From contig NC_133655.1 in NCBI RefSeq assembly GCF_009905375.1, forward strand, positions 40,145,593-40,209,592: 64,000 bases of DNA. Reading direction: 5' to 3'. This document shows positions 23,673-36,700 of this stretch, piece after piece. How positions within the stretch are numbered: position 1 is the first letter of the stretch; each line of letters begins with the position of its first letter. Both the position numbers and the translations under genes were made by a program. The notes under the pieces are model-generated. The model had not been told where the DNA came from. It searched no databases and was given only the letters and a program-made list of their open reading frames with translations. This DNA is from Apium graveolens. Lineage: Eukaryota > Streptophyta > Magnoliopsida > Apiales > Apiaceae.

Positions 23673-24367
23673 GTCAGGTGTATGTGCTTTAGTCCACTTC
23701 CTTGCAGATGGAAGGTTATCTCTAGAACTGGATGCTCCCCATGATCCATGATGTCTCCATCAACATTTTCTGATGCTCCCCCTGAAATTATGCTCTCTGA
23801 GTTGGATCCTTCAAAATTTGAGTTTCTAGAATTATCAGAACTTGGCCCATCTGTACTTGATGAATCAGAATTTGAGTTTCCAGAATTATCAGAACTTGGC
23901 CCATCAGAACTTGAAGAGCCTGTTCTAGGTTCTGATTCTTCTTGAGATGTGGTTGGATCTTCAATATGCTCCCCCTGCACAGGTGCATTTTCCTTTGGCG
24001 TAGTTACCACAGTTTCAATACCATCAGAGTTTAACCCATCAAAGTTTGCAGTATCAGGATTTAGACTATCAGAATTTATATTATCAGAGTTTAAAGCTTC
24101 ATTCTCAAATCTCATTTGATCATGATCATTGAAATCTTCAAGTCCAGTAATCTTCTTATCATCAAAAGAGACATTGATAGATTTCATGACAACCCTTGTT
24201 CTTAAATTGTAGACTCTGAAGGCTTTTGTGGAAAGTGGATATCCAACAAAAATTCCTTCATCAGCTTTTAGATCAAATTTGGATAGCTGTTCAGGATGAG
24301 TCTTAAGAACAAAACACTTGCATCCAAATACATGAAAGTACTTCAGATTTGGCTTCTTTTTCTTCAT
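23669..24367 (-). pseudogene. B integrase C-terminus and Ser/Asn-rich linker
   Basis: The first third is the copia integrase C-terminal region (KPNLKYFHVFGCKCFVLKT, KFDLKADEGIFVGYPLS, AFRVYNLRT). The rest is a low-complexity linker of NSD, SDGPSSDNSGNSN repeats. These arise because copies of the DNA motif TCTGATA / TATCAGA are translated in frame. Two CTCCCCCTG tracts (23776-23785, 23969-23977) read as purine tracts on the coding strand. A frameshift near 23690 breaks the join to RT. Confidence 0.82.
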
Positions 24368-24430
24368 TATCTCATATGGTGTCTTTCCATGCTTGTTGAT
24401 AAGTGTTGTATTCTGAGTAAAACAAGCAGT

Positions 24431-25180
24431 CTACACAGCTTCCGCCCAAAAGTAGGTTGGCAACTTTGCTTCATCAAGCATAGTTCGTGCAGCTTCAATA
24501 AGAGTTCTATTCTTTCTTTCAACAACTCCATTTTGCTGTGGAGTTCCAGGTGCAGAGAATTCCTGCTTTATTCCATGGTCTTTGCAGAACTCTTCCATAA
24601 TCATATTCTTGAACTCAGTGCCATTATCACTTCTTATGATTTTCACAGAGTCTTTGACCAATTTATCCGGTTGTTTGACATGATCAATCAAGATAGATGC
24701 AGTTTCACTTTTTGTGTGCAAGAAATACACCCATGTGTATCTGGTAAACTCATCTACTATGACCATAGCAAATTTCTTTTTTACAATATACATGACATTC
24801 ACTGGACCAAATAGATCAACATGTAGTAAGTGATAAGGCTCAAAAATTGAAGATTCAGTCTTGCTCTTGAATGAAGATTTTCTTTGTTTTTCCTTTTGAC
24901 ATGAATCACAAAGGCCATCAGGAGCAAATACTAATTTTGGTAGTCCTCTCACAAGATCTTTCTTGACTAGTTCATTTATATTATTGAAATTTAAATGAGA
25001 GAGTTTCTTGTGCCAATCCCAACTTTCTTCAATTGATGCTCTACTTAACAGACAGTTTGCAGAACCATCAGAACTTGTTGAAAGCATGGCTTCATAAATC
25101 TTACCATGCCTGTATCCCTTTAGAACAACTTTGCCTGTAGATTTGCTTACAACTTCACAGTGTTCTTCAAAGAAATCCAC
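24431..25180 (-). pseudogene. B pre-integrase and integrase core
   Basis: A 249-codon open piece. The pre-integrase zinc region reads WDWHKKLSHLNFNNI and ends CDSCQKEKQRKSS. The catalytic core has LLHVDLFGPVNVMYIVKKKF, IIRSDNGTEFKNMIMEEFC and SAPGTPQQNGVVERKNRTLI, so the three acidic residues are kept. A TAG after WAEAV separates it from the C-terminal piece. Upstream, the pre-integrase start continues to 25281 with an in-frame TAA, where element C is inserted. Confidence 0.9.
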
Positions 25181-25276
25181 ATGATAAGCTCTGTCATAGA
25201 TTTGACTAACACTTAGGAGATTGTGTTTAAGTCCTGAGACTAGAGCTACTTATTTAATGATGACATTCCCAAGATT

Positions 25277-25281
25277 GATAT
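25277..25281. repeat. Left target-site duplication of element C
   Basis: GATAT before the C LTR equals 37204-37208 after it. Exact 5-bp duplication. Confidence 0.95.
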
Positions 25282-25926
25282 TGTAATATCCCATATATTT
25301 TCAAATATTAATATTATTATTCGGAATTGTTTATGTGATTTTATGTGAATTTTTGGTGAATTATCTGAAAAGTAGAAAGATATCTGAATGTTTATATGTG
25401 ACATTATTTGAATATTTGCATTTTTATATGTCCAGAATAAAATATAGATAATTGTGGTATTTTTCTGGTAATTTTTGGAGTGTTATATGATTTTATAATG
25501 ATTTATGAATTATTAATTATTTTCAGAATAATTATAAAATTATTTTATAAAGCCGGGAATCTTCCAACTTCAACCGTTTTGCGTTTTTACAACCCGAAAC
25601 TCTTCCGAAAACTCCTTCCTAACCTAATCTGGTAATTCCGGACATTTTCCGTATTTTGACTTTTTCGATCCGGATTACGGTTTGACTCGTGCGCGGCCCG
25701 GCGCAATATTTTCGATACGATAGTTATTTCGGTAATCAATAAAAACCCGTAATCTCGAAAGACGGGATATTTTTACGTTATGTTCGTATATGGTGTTTTA
25801 TAAAAAGCCCGGTTTTGATAATTATCCAATTCTGGTATTGAATTGTATCATTTTTACAGTTACTTAGCGGCTAAGCAACTAATTTAACGATCCAAAACGA
25901 TCCAGAACGATCCAATATTCCATAAA

Positions 25927-25934
25927 TATAAATA
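25927..25934 (+). promoter_or_regulatory. Putative TATA box of C 5' LTR
   Basis: TATAAATA in a CCATAAATATAAATAGCC context. The matching site in the 3' LTR is 34391-34398. A start about 25-35 bp downstream would give a long leader of about 3.2 kb before gag. Confidence 0.55.
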
Positions 25935-26661
25935 GCCTATTTCTTATTTCGTTTATTTCGTTTATTCATTTGCAACCAGTTAAAATACCGTAAAAATAGA
26001 GAAAAACCCGAGAAACCGATACATTTCCGAGAATCAAACACACGAACGAAGGCGTTATCGAACTCCGATTCGGGCGTGCAGCATATCAAAACGAAGCTCT
26101 CGAAATCTTCTTTCTGAATCAATCATCAGTTTCTGCCCAGAAATCACAGTAATTTTCTTATTTATTTATTTATATTCGAATTATTTGATAATTAAAATAT
26201 GAATTTTTGTTCTTGATGTTGTTGATGTGATTTGATGCTAGAATCATGTAGATAATTTCTTCCTGGTCATTTTGATATATTATACGTTGAATTTGGAGTT
26301 CAATAACATGTAGAAAAGATTTTGATTCTCGGATGATGAATTTAGGGTTTATATTCAAGAATATTTTCAATTAGAAATTAGGCGTTTCTTTGTTAGGGGT
26401 TATGAGTTGAAATTGATTACATGGTTAAGTAGATCGTTGTGCAACGAATCGAATGGTACCACTGAAATTAACGAACGATAACCGGAAGGCCCTCATCGGA
26501 AAATTAGTCATGGCGACGTCGGAAGTTTTGATTAAATTTCCCGGTTAAAATCGTTAATTTTTGAAGATTTTAGTCTTGCAGATGCGTTCCTGGAAGCAAG
26601 AACAATGTTTCCTGTTAATTTGGTGATTATCTGAGTGGTTTTGCAGGTGGCCGGAAAAGCT

Positions 26662-26685
26662 CCAGTCGCCGTTAATGGCGACTGG
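26662..26685. repeat. Perfect 9-bp inverted repeat in C LTR
   Basis: Arms CCAGTCGCC and GGCGACTGG are separated by GTTAAT. The second LTR keeps the same hairpin at 35128-35151. It lies in the only GC-rich part of the LTR, downstream of the TATA box, so the RNA leader would fold here. Confidence 0.8.
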
Positions 26686-28721
26686 CCGGCGGCGACGGCG
26701 GAACGACGGGGAAGACGGTGAAATTACCGTTTGCACCCCCCTCGTTTCCAAAGTCTGCAGAAATTGGATTTTTGTTTTAAAATTTTTCAAAAATTAGATT
26801 TCTGTTTATAATTATTTTTATAAAATTGTTTTAATTATGTTAAATTCCAAAAATCATTATTTTTAATTCAAAAATAAATCCAAATTATTTAATTAATTAA
26901 TTTTAGTTGATAATTAATTATTTAATTAGTCAATTAATGTAAATATTAATTGATTAATTAATTTAATTAGTTATTAATTAATTTTAATTGATTATTTAAT
27001 TAGATTTAATTATTTAATATTGATTTAAAAATTCTGAAAAATAGTTTCGAGCTTTAAGATATTATTTTAAATTATTTTCCAGGCTCGATAAATCTTATAA
27101 AATTATTTTAGGGTGTTTGAGCCCTATTATTTAATTATTAAATGATTTGGAGACCCGTTTTATTCCGAAAAATGTTCAAAAATTCATAATAAATCAACCG
27201 TTTGTCCGTTTAATACGAAACGAACGCGTACAAACTCAGAAAAATATTGCGCTTTCAATAAAAATACTTTTGAGACCTAATTTCTTTTATATTGCAATGT
27301 CATTTAATTTGTATATCAGTTTGAGTCGGTATTTGATCGATAAATGCTAATATTGACCTGATTTTCATTCTGAGCACACTGAGACGTATCTTTTAATGAT
27401 CTGAATTATGTATTTCATGAGTTATGAGATTACGTGTTATACAAATGTCATGATTATGTGTTATGTGATAAGTATGCTATTTGTTTACAGTTTAATATGC
27501 CATGCTTAGTTATAAATGGTCGGGGAGATGTCAAGACGTAGAGTTACGTCGATTGAGTTTAGTTCTGTCAATTAAGATAGTCTTTTTGTTTATAGAATTG
27601 AGTAGCAAGGAGTACAGTCAAGTGTTAGACGAAGATAGTAGCCAGCAGTTAGAAGCAGAGTTAAAGTAAGAGGTTATTGAGCATACCAGGCAAGTACCCC
27701 TAACTTCACTTATCGTTCAAGTGACGTTCATTTCTAATCATATTATACAAGTACCTATATCTTTATTTATCATTCAATTGATATTGACTCTGAACTTTAT
27801 TCTTTCAATATCCATACTATTCTAAGTTCAGAATAGTTAAATGTTTTATGTTTCGCTATGAATTACTCTATACGGCAAAGCTTTGAATTGAGATTAGCGA
27901 ATAACTAATTGTTCTGGTTATTTTGCCATTGGTTGTTGAGAAAACTCCGGACCATGAGAAATGGGGAGTTATGTGGTTAAGGATATCATTTGATTCGACT
28001 CCTTTGGCGGAAAATTGTTTTTATGGGTTGGATGGTTGCGTAAGAGGCCGTGGCGGCGGTCCAGTGTGAGCTATGTGTTATACAGGATATAACACCTTGC
28101 TAGGCCAATATGTGCCTTGGGTACCTTTTGTTTAGTTGGATATGCTTCGGCATACCGGTGTTGCTCCGCGGCTGATCACCGGCGGCAACACACCGTCGTT
28201 CAAGGATTCCAGTCCCAAAACATAATATATTGCAAATGTTGTTTATTATCAAATTTTTATCAGTTTTGATATTGTTCAGTTAGCTTAGTTGGTTTTGTTC
28301 ATCAGATATACTGTTGTTATTCCAAATCATAAGCTATTTATTACTTGCTGAGCACTTCGTTCGCTCATACTTATTTCATATCTTGATTCTTTCAGCTAGG
28401 CCAGAGCAAGCTTAAGTTCCAGGTCTGACCAGAGGTTTTGTGCTTGTAAATAGTTGGTGTGTTTCCAGGTAGACAGTTTGGGACGCTTAATTAGTCTAGA
28501 GGTTTGTAATAAAATTTGAATAAGTTGTAAAACTAATTAGACTATGGTCTGTAATAACAGTTGGTTTGTATTAGTGCATGTTCCATACTATAACCTGTGA
28601 TCGATCCAGTGTAGGTAAATGGGGTCGTATTTATTATATTATTCCGCTGTGATTATTTTATTTTGGTTTATTGGCGAGTGACCCCCAAATTTAGACCCCG
28701 GGTTTGGAGGGCGTCACAGGT

Positions 28722-28733
28722 TGGTATCAGAGC
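28722..28733 (+). other. tRNA-Met primer-binding site of element C
   Basis: TGGTATCAGAGC, three bases after the 5' LTR (CACA/GGT). It matches initiator tRNA-Met. Confidence 0.95.
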
Positions 28734-29176
28734 TACAGGTTATAGTCACTGAAACAGGCTTAGGATTGTCATAGATGAGTCATAGGAAGATCACATAATA
28801 TAGGCGCGTGTAGTTTAGCTTTTATAGGATTAAATTTAGGTTATTGGGTTGAGTTGTAGTTAAATTGTTTCGGTTTCCTGTTTTGTGTTTAGCTTTAGGC
28901 CTTGTGTCATTGCCGCTATTTTGTTGATTTAGTTAAGATTTCGAGCAAGGATTTAAAAGGGTTGGATAATTCGGAGTAATTTTCTTTGTGTTATTATTCT
29001 TGAGATAATAAGCAGGATTATGTGATAATCATGTCGCTTGTGTTAATATGGTAGCAAGTTTATGATATTCAGGGAAGAGATATTGTTTGCGAATTTTGAT
29101 ATGCTAAGGAATTGCTACATATTTGACACAATGCTTGACAGATTATTATATATATTGCTTGTTTCTTACCAGAATA
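28734..29176 (+). other. Leader of element C between primer site and gag
   Basis: About 440 bp with no ORF of note. It contains no counterpart of the F leader ORF. It is probably the packaging and leader region. Confidence 0.6.
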
Positions 29177-32100
29177 ATGGCACCAAAGAGAAGGAATAAT
29201 TCAGGAGAGGGTAGTACCGAGAGCCATACAGATCCAGCGATTATCCAGATGTTGGGACTGATGCAGCAGCAGATGTTACATCTTACGCAGCAGCAACAGC
29301 AACAGCAGCAGCGAGCAGCACCACCTACAGTGACTTTTAAGCAGTTTTAAGCAGTGAAGCCACCTGAGTTCAAGGGAAGTGCTGATCCTGTGGAAGCCAG
29401 TGCATGGCTTAAGGAAATGGAAAAGGCTTTTGAATTGGTCGGAGCAGGAGCTGAGCAGAAGACCAAGTTTGCAAGTTACTTTCTGAAGGGTGAGGCGAAC
29501 TATTGGTGGGAATCCGCGCGAGCATTGGAAGGAGGTGAGTTTATAACTTGGGAGAGATTCACAGAGCTGTTTCTAGAGAAGTATTTTCCGAGGTATATGA
29601 AGAATCAAATGGAGATCCAATTCTTGAACTTGACCCAGGGAGATCTTACTGTAGCTGAGTACGAAGCTAAGTTTACTGAATTAGCGAGGTTCGTGCCAGA
29701 CCAGGTTGACACGGATGAAAAGAAAGCAAGAAGGTTTGAACAGGGATTGAGATTTTGGATTCAGAATAGGGTGGCCATGTTTGAATTGACTTCATATGTG
29801 GCAGTAGTGCAGAAAGCGATGGTGATTGAAAGTAAGAGTGATATGTATCAGAAAGGGAAGGATGGGAAGAAAAGGAAAATAGAAACCTCAGGAGGAGGCC
29901 AACAACAAGGTAACTTCCAGGGCCGTTTCAATAAAAGGCTAGAGTTTCAGAATAATAAGAGTGTGGGATTTAAGAAACTACAGCCAGGAAATGGGAACCG
30001 TTTTCAGAATTCAAATCAGCAGAGATCCAATCGTCCACCTGCGTCAGAGTGCAAATTTTGTGGTAGAAGGCATTTTGGGATTTGTAAGGCTAATGTGTTG
30101 TGTTATAAGTGCAATCAGAAGGGACACTATTCTAATGAGTGTCGAAGTCAGACTACAGCTCAAAGATCAGGGACAGTATGCTTTAAATGTGGAAAGATGG
30201 GGCATATTGCCAGGGACAGCCAGACAACTGAACCAACTGCTAATGTGCCAAGGATTGAAGGACCACCAGCAAAGAACCATCCAAAGGCTAGGACATTCAA
30301 TATGACTATGAAGGATGCTGTTCAGAGTTCAGACGTGGTGGCAGGTACGCTTCCAGTCAACTCCATAGATGTTAAAGTTTTATTTGATTCTGGAGCTACA
30401 AGATCATTTATTTCTCAAAGTTTTGTCAATAAACTGCATTGCGAAGTTAAGTTGTTAGAACAAGCATTAATGATAGAGTTAGCTAATAAGGACCAAGTTT
30501 TTGTCGACCGAGTGTGCCCGAAGTGCGATATTGAAATAGGAGGACATCATTTTTATGCCAACTTGATACCTTTTAAGTTGGGAGAATTTGATGTTATTTT
30601 AGGAATGGATTGGTTGTCAGAAAATAACGCTCAGATTGATTGTAAGAATAGGAAAGTGAGACTTCAGACCTTGGGTAGTAAGAAGAAGGTAATATTTCGA
30701 GGAAATAGGCAAGAGAAGAAGTTCTTAGCGATCGCTCAAGTGAAAAAGTTATTGCGTCAGAATTGTGAAGCATATTTGGCCCATGTGGTAGACACCAGTA
30801 AAGAAGTTCCAGCACTAGAAGCGATTCCAGTTGTCAACGAATTTTCAGATGTTTTCCCAGATGATCTACCAGGATTACCTCCCGACAGAGAAATTGAATT
30901 TGCGATTGATCTAGCACCTGGAACAGAACCAGTTTCTAAAGCTCCGTACCGAATGGCACCAGTGGAGATGAAAGAATTGGCAACTCAGCTGCAAGATCTT
31001 TTGGAGAAAGGAGTGATAAGACCCAGTGTATCCCCATGGGGCGCACCAGTACTGTTTGTCAAAAAGAAGGATGGGAGTATGCGGTTGTGTATTGACTATC
31101 GAGAACTGAATAAGCTAACCATTAAGAACAAGTATCCGTTACCAAGGATCGATGATTTGTTTGACCAATTGAGAGGCGCTGTATGGTTTTCTAAGATTGA
31201 TTTAAGATCCGGATATCATCAACTAAAGATCAAGCCCGAAGACATTCCGAAGACCGCATTTAGAACCAGATATGGGCATTATGAGTTTCTAGTGATGGCA
31301 TTTGGATTAACCAACGCACCAGCAGCTTTCATGGATTTGATGAATCGAGTATTTAAGAAGTATTTGGATAAATTCGTGATCGTGTTCATAGACGACATCT
31401 TGATCTATTCCAAAACAGAAGAGGAGCATGTAGAGCATTTGGGGATAGTTCTGGAAATACTGCGACAGGAGAAATTGTACGCAAAGTTTTCCAAGTGTGA
31501 ATTTTGGTTAAAAGAAGTACGATTTCTTGGGCACGTGATTAGCAATAAAGGAGTGGAAGTGGATCCAACAAAGATTGAAGCCATAATCAACTGGGAGAGG
31601 CCAAAAACACCAACGGAAGTAAGAAGTTTCATGGGACTGGCAGGTTACTATAGAAGATTCGTGCAAGATTTTGCGAAGATAGCTACGCCATTGACAAAGC
31701 TCACCAGGAAGAATCAAAAATTTGAATGGAATGAGAAGTGCGAAGAAAGTTTCCAGGAATTAAAGAATAGATTAGTATCTTCTCCAGTACTAGTCTTGCC
31801 AGATGAACAAGGAAATTTTGTGATCTACAGTGACGCGTCATACAAAGGATTGGGATGTGTTTTGATGCAGCATGACAAGGTAATAGCCTATGCTTCAAGA
31901 CAGTTGAAACCACATGAAGAAAAGTATCCAACACATGATCTAGAATTGGCAGCTATAATGTTTGCATTGAAGATATGGAGGCATTATCTTTATGGGGAAA
32001 AGTGCGAGATCTACACGGACCACAAGAGTTTAAAGTATATCTTCACCCAGAAGGAATTGAACATGAGACAGAGAAGATGGCTAGAATTGATCAAGGACTA

Positions 32101-33706
32101 CGACTGTATTATCAACTATCATCCAGGCAAAGCAAATATGGTGGCCGACGCTCTGAGCAGAAAAGAAAGGTTAAACATGATAACTTCATCTGAGGAATTA
32201 ATCAGGGAATTTGAGAAGCTGGAAATAGAGGTTAATATTCCAAGTATGTCTACAGAGGTATTGTGTGCAATGTCTTTTCAACCAGAATTATTAGAGAAAA
32301 TAAGAAGATGTCAGGAAGAAGTAATGAGCCATGAACGAGACGGTTTGACAGGAGAAGAAATAGGGAGTCAAAAGGATGATAAAGGGATACTAAGATTTTC
32401 TTCCAGAATATGGATACCCAACATAGCCGAGCTGAAAGATGAAATTCTTCGAGACGCTCACAACTCCAGATACTCAATTCATCCCGGAAGTACGAAGATG
32501 TATAGAGATTTAAGAGAAAACTTTTGGTGGCCAAGCATGAAGAAAGAAATTGTAGAATGGGTAAGTAAGTGTTACACTTGCCAGCGAGTCAAAGCGGAAC
32601 ATCAAAGGCCCAGTGGACTGATACAACCATTGGACATTCCAGAATGGAAATGGGAGCATATCGCGATGGATTTTGTAGTTGGATTACCGAGGACCAGGGC
32701 GAATCATGATGCTATTTGGGTTATTATCGATAGATTGACGAAGTCGGCGCATTTTCTTCCTATCAATGAAAGATTCTCAATGGATAAATTGGTTCGGTTA
32801 TATCTTAAGGAAATTGTGACCCGACACGGAGTTCCAGTATCCATAGTTTCAGACAGAGATCCTCGATTTAACTCAAGATTTTGGAGAAGTTTTCAAGATT
32901 GTCTCGGAACGAAGCTGAACATGAGTACCGCGTATCATCCGCAGACGGATGGTCAAAGTGAAAGGACGATTCAGACTATTGAAGATATGCTGAGGGTATG
33001 TGCACTAGATTTTGAAGGGAGTTGGGACGAGCATTTTCCATTAGTTGAATTCTCCTACAACAACAGCTATCATGCCAGCATTAGGATGCCGCCTTACGAA
33101 GCCTTGTACGGGAGAAGGTGCAGATCTCCAATATGTTGGGAAGAAGTTGGTGAGAGAAAGATTTTGGGTCCAGAATTGATCCAGCAGACAAAAGAGAAAA
33201 TAGAACTCATTCGGAAAAGATTAACAGCAGCTCAAGACCGTCAACGTAAATATGCAGATCCTACCAGAAAAGATATGGAATTTGAAGTTGGCGAAGCAGT
33301 GCTATTAAAAGTTTCTCCTTGGAAAGGTCTATCAAGATTTGGGAAGAAAGGAAAGCTGAGTCCGCGTTATGTTGGTCCTTTTGAGATTTTGAAGCGTGTG
33401 GGAAAGGTTGCTTATGAATTAGCGTTACCACCTCACATGCAACATATTCACAATGTGTTCCATGTGTCGATGTTGAAGCATTATTTGCCTGATTCGAACC
33501 ATGTGATAGAATACGAGCCAATCGAGATCCAACCAGATTTATCTTTTGTAGAGCAACCAATACAGATTTTAGATAAGAAAGAAAGAGTACTTAGGAATAA
33601 GTCTGTATCTTTAGTGCGAGTCTTGTGGAGGAATCCCAAGGTTGAAGAGTCGACTTGGGAATTGGAAAGCGAAATGCGATCCAAGTATCCTTATTTATTT
33701 TCCTAG
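29177..33706 (+). CDS. C gag-pol polyprotein with one in-frame TAA
   Basis: The best start is the ATG at 29177 ([13 protein letters not shown]), followed by 57 codons ending in a Gln run and FKQF, then TAA at 29348-29350. The same frame stays open for 1,450 codons from 29354. Domains, counted from 29354: gag (about 1-160, [29 protein letters not shown]), zinc knuckles (about 232 [12 protein letters not shown], 249 [14 protein letters not shown], 275 [14 protein letters not shown] with the last Cys lost), protease (344 FDSGATRSF), RT (677 [11 protein letters not shown]), RNase H (824 [10 protein letters not shown]), integrase (1036 zinc domain; D,D,E in [20 protein letters not shown]) and a chromodomain-like tail (1407-1450). 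The protein would form the particle and copy and integrate the element. The stop is either inactivating or bypassed; the first in-frame ATG after it (29417) would cut into gag. Confidence 0.95.
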
Positions 33707-33732
33707 GCTGATTCTGAGGACAGAATCCTGTT

Positions 33733-33745
33733 AAGGAGGGTAGAT
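33733..33745 (+). other. Polypurine tract of element C
   Basis: AAGGAGGGTAGAT, directly before the 3' LTR and 27 bp after the pol stop. It is the plus-strand primer. Confidence 0.88.
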
Positions 33746-36700
33746 TGTAATATCCCATATATTTTCAAATATTAATATTATTATTCGGAATTGTTTATGT
33801 GATTTTATGTGAATTTTTGGTGAATTATCTGAAAAGTAGAAAGATATCTGAATGTTTATATGTGACATTATTTGAATATTTGCATTTTTATATGTCCAGA
33901 ATAAAATATAGATAATTGTGGTATTTTTCTGGTAATTTTTGGAGTGTTATATGATTTTATAATGATTTATGAATTATTAATTATTTTCAGAATAATTATA
34001 AAATTATTTTATAAAGCCGGGAATCTTCCAACTTCAACCGTTTTGCGTTTTTACAACCCGAAACTCTTCCGAAAACTCCTTCCTAACCTAATCTGGTAAT
34101 TCCGGACATTTTCCGTGTTTTGACTTTTTCGATCCGGATTACGGTTTGACTCGTGCGCGGCCCGGCGCAATATTTTCAATACGATAGTTATTTCGGTAAT
34201 CAATAAAAACCCGTAATCTCGAAAGACGGGATATTTTTACGTTATGTTCGTATATGGTGTTTTATAAAAAGCCCGGTTTTGATAATTATCCAATTCTGGT
34301 ATTGAATTGTATCATTTTTACAGTTACTTAGCGGCTAAGCAACTAATTTAACGATCCAAAACGATCCAGAACGATCCAATATTCCATAAATATAAATAGC
34401 CTATTTCTTATTTCGTTTATTTCGTTTATTCATTTGCAACCAGTTAAAATACCGTAAAAACAGAGAAAAACCCGAGAAACCGATACGTTTCCGAGAATCA
34501 AACACACGAACGAAGGCGTTATCGAACTCCGATTCGGGCGGGCAGCATATCAAAACGAAGCTCTCGAAATCTTCTTTCTGAATCAATCATCAGTTTCTGC
34601 CCAGAAATCACAGTAATTTTCTTATTTATTTATTTATATTCGAATTATTTGATAATTAAAATATGAATTTTTGTTCTTGATGTTGTTGATGTGATTTGAT
34701 GCTAGAATCATGTAGATAATTTCTTCCTGGTCATTTTGATATATTATACGTTGAATTTGGAGTTCAATAACATGTAGAAAAGTGATTTTGATTCTCGGAT
34801 GATGAATTTAGGGTTTATATTCAAGAATATTTTCAATTAGAAATTAGGCGTTTCTTTGTTAGGGGTTATGAGTTGAAATTGATTACATGGTTAAGTAGAT
34901 CGTTGTGCAACGAATCGAATGGTACCACTGAAATTAACGAACGATAACCGGAAGGCCCTCATCGGAAAATTAGTCATGGCGGCGTCGGAAGTTTTGATTA
35001 AATTTCCCGGTTAAAATCGTTAATTTTTGAAGATTTTAGTCTTGCAGATGCGTTCCTGGAAGCAAGAACAACGTTTCCTGTTAATTTGGTGATTATCTGA
35101 GTTGTTTTGCAGGTGGCCGGAAAAGCTCCAGTCGCCGTTAATGGCGACTGGCCGGCGGCGACGGCGGAACGACGGGGAAGACGGTGAAATTACCGTTTGC
35201 ACCCCCCTCATTTCCAAAGTCTGCAGAAATTGGATTTTTGTTTTAAAATTTTTCAAAAATTAGATTTCTGTTTATAATTATTTTTATAAAATTGTTTTAA
35301 TTATGTTAAATTCCAAAAATCATTATTTTTAATTCTGAAAATTTATTTTAATTCAAAAATAAATCCAAATTATTTAATTAATTTATTTTAGTTGATAATT
35401 AATTATTTAATTAGTTAATTAATGTAAATATTAATTGATTAATTAATTTAATTAGTTATTAATTAATTTTAATTGATTATTTAATTAGATTTAATTATTT
35501 AATATTGATTTAAAAATTCTGAAAAATAGTTTCGAGCTTTAAGATATTATTTTAAATTATTTTCCAGGCTCGATAAATCTTATAAAATTATTTTAGGGTG
35601 TTTGAGCCCTATTATTTAATTATTAAATGATTTGGAGACCCGTTTTATTCCGAAAAATGTTCAAAAATTCATAATAAATCAACCGTTTGTCCGTTTAATA
35701 CGAAACGAACGCGTACAAACTCAGAAAAATATTGCGCTTTCAATAAAAATACTTTTGAGACCTAATTTCTTTTATATTGCAATGTCATTTAATTTGTATA
35801 TCAGTTTGAGTCGGTATTTGATCGATAAATGCTAATATTGACCTGATTTTCATTCTGAGCACACTGAGACGTATCTTTTAATGATCTGAATTATGTATTG
35901 CATGAGTTATGAGATTACGTGTTATACAAATGTCATGATTATGTGTTATGTGATAAGTATGCTATTTGTTTACAGTTTAATATGCCATGCTTAGTTATAA
36001 ATGGTCGGGGAGATGTCAAGACGTAGAGTTACGTCGATTGAGTTTAGTTCTGTCAATTAAGATAGTCTTTTTGTTTATAGAATTGAGTAGCAAGGAGTAC
36101 AGTCAAGTGTTAGACGAAGATAGTAGCCAGCAGTTAGAAGCAGAGTTAAAGTAAGAGGTTATTGAGCATACCAGGCAAGTACCCCTAACTTCACTTATCG
36201 TTCAAGTGACGTTCATTTCTAATCATATTATACAAGTACCTATATCTTTATTTATCATTCAATTGATATTGACTCTGAACTTTATTCTTTCAATATCCAT
36301 ACTATTCTAAGTTCAGAATAGTTAAACGTTTTATGTTTCCCTATGAATTACTCTATACGGCAAAGCTTTGAATTGAGATTAGCGAATAACTAATTGTTCT
36401 GGTTATTTTGCCATTGGTTGTTGAGAAAACTTTGGACCATGAGAAATGGGGAGTTATGTGGTTAAGGATGTCATTTGATTCGACTCCTTTGGCGGAAAAT
36501 TGTTTTTATGGGTTGGATGGTTGCGTAAGAGGCCGTGGCGGCGGTCCAGTGTGAGCTATGTGTTATACAGGATATAACACCTTGCTAGGCCAATATGTGC
36601 CTTGGGTACCTTTTGTTTAGTTGGATATGCTTCGGCATACCGGTGTTGCTCCGCGGCTGATCACCGGCGGCAACACACCGTCGTTCAAGGATTCCAGTCC

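Larger units (their letters stand above)
25282..28718 (+). repeat. 5' LTR of element C
   Basis: TGTAATATCCC...GGAGGGCGTCACA, 3437 bp, repeated at 33746-37203. It contains a TATA box at 25927-25934, a very AT-rich AATTAATT stretch at 26830-27020, and a GC-rich patch with a perfect inverted repeat at 26662-26685. Short ORFs inside the LTR are not supported as genes. Confidence 0.96.

Noticed and set aside
24296..24814. 172-codon plus-strand ORF opposite B integrase
   Set aside because: It is an antisense shadow of a clear integrase on the other strand. Similar long antisense ORFs at 4501-4929, 17655-17966 and 48823-49218 were dropped for the same reason.
25937..27350. Short ORFs in the C LTR that recur identically at 34401-35835
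   Set aside because: Their conservation simply reflects the two LTR copies, not selection on protein.
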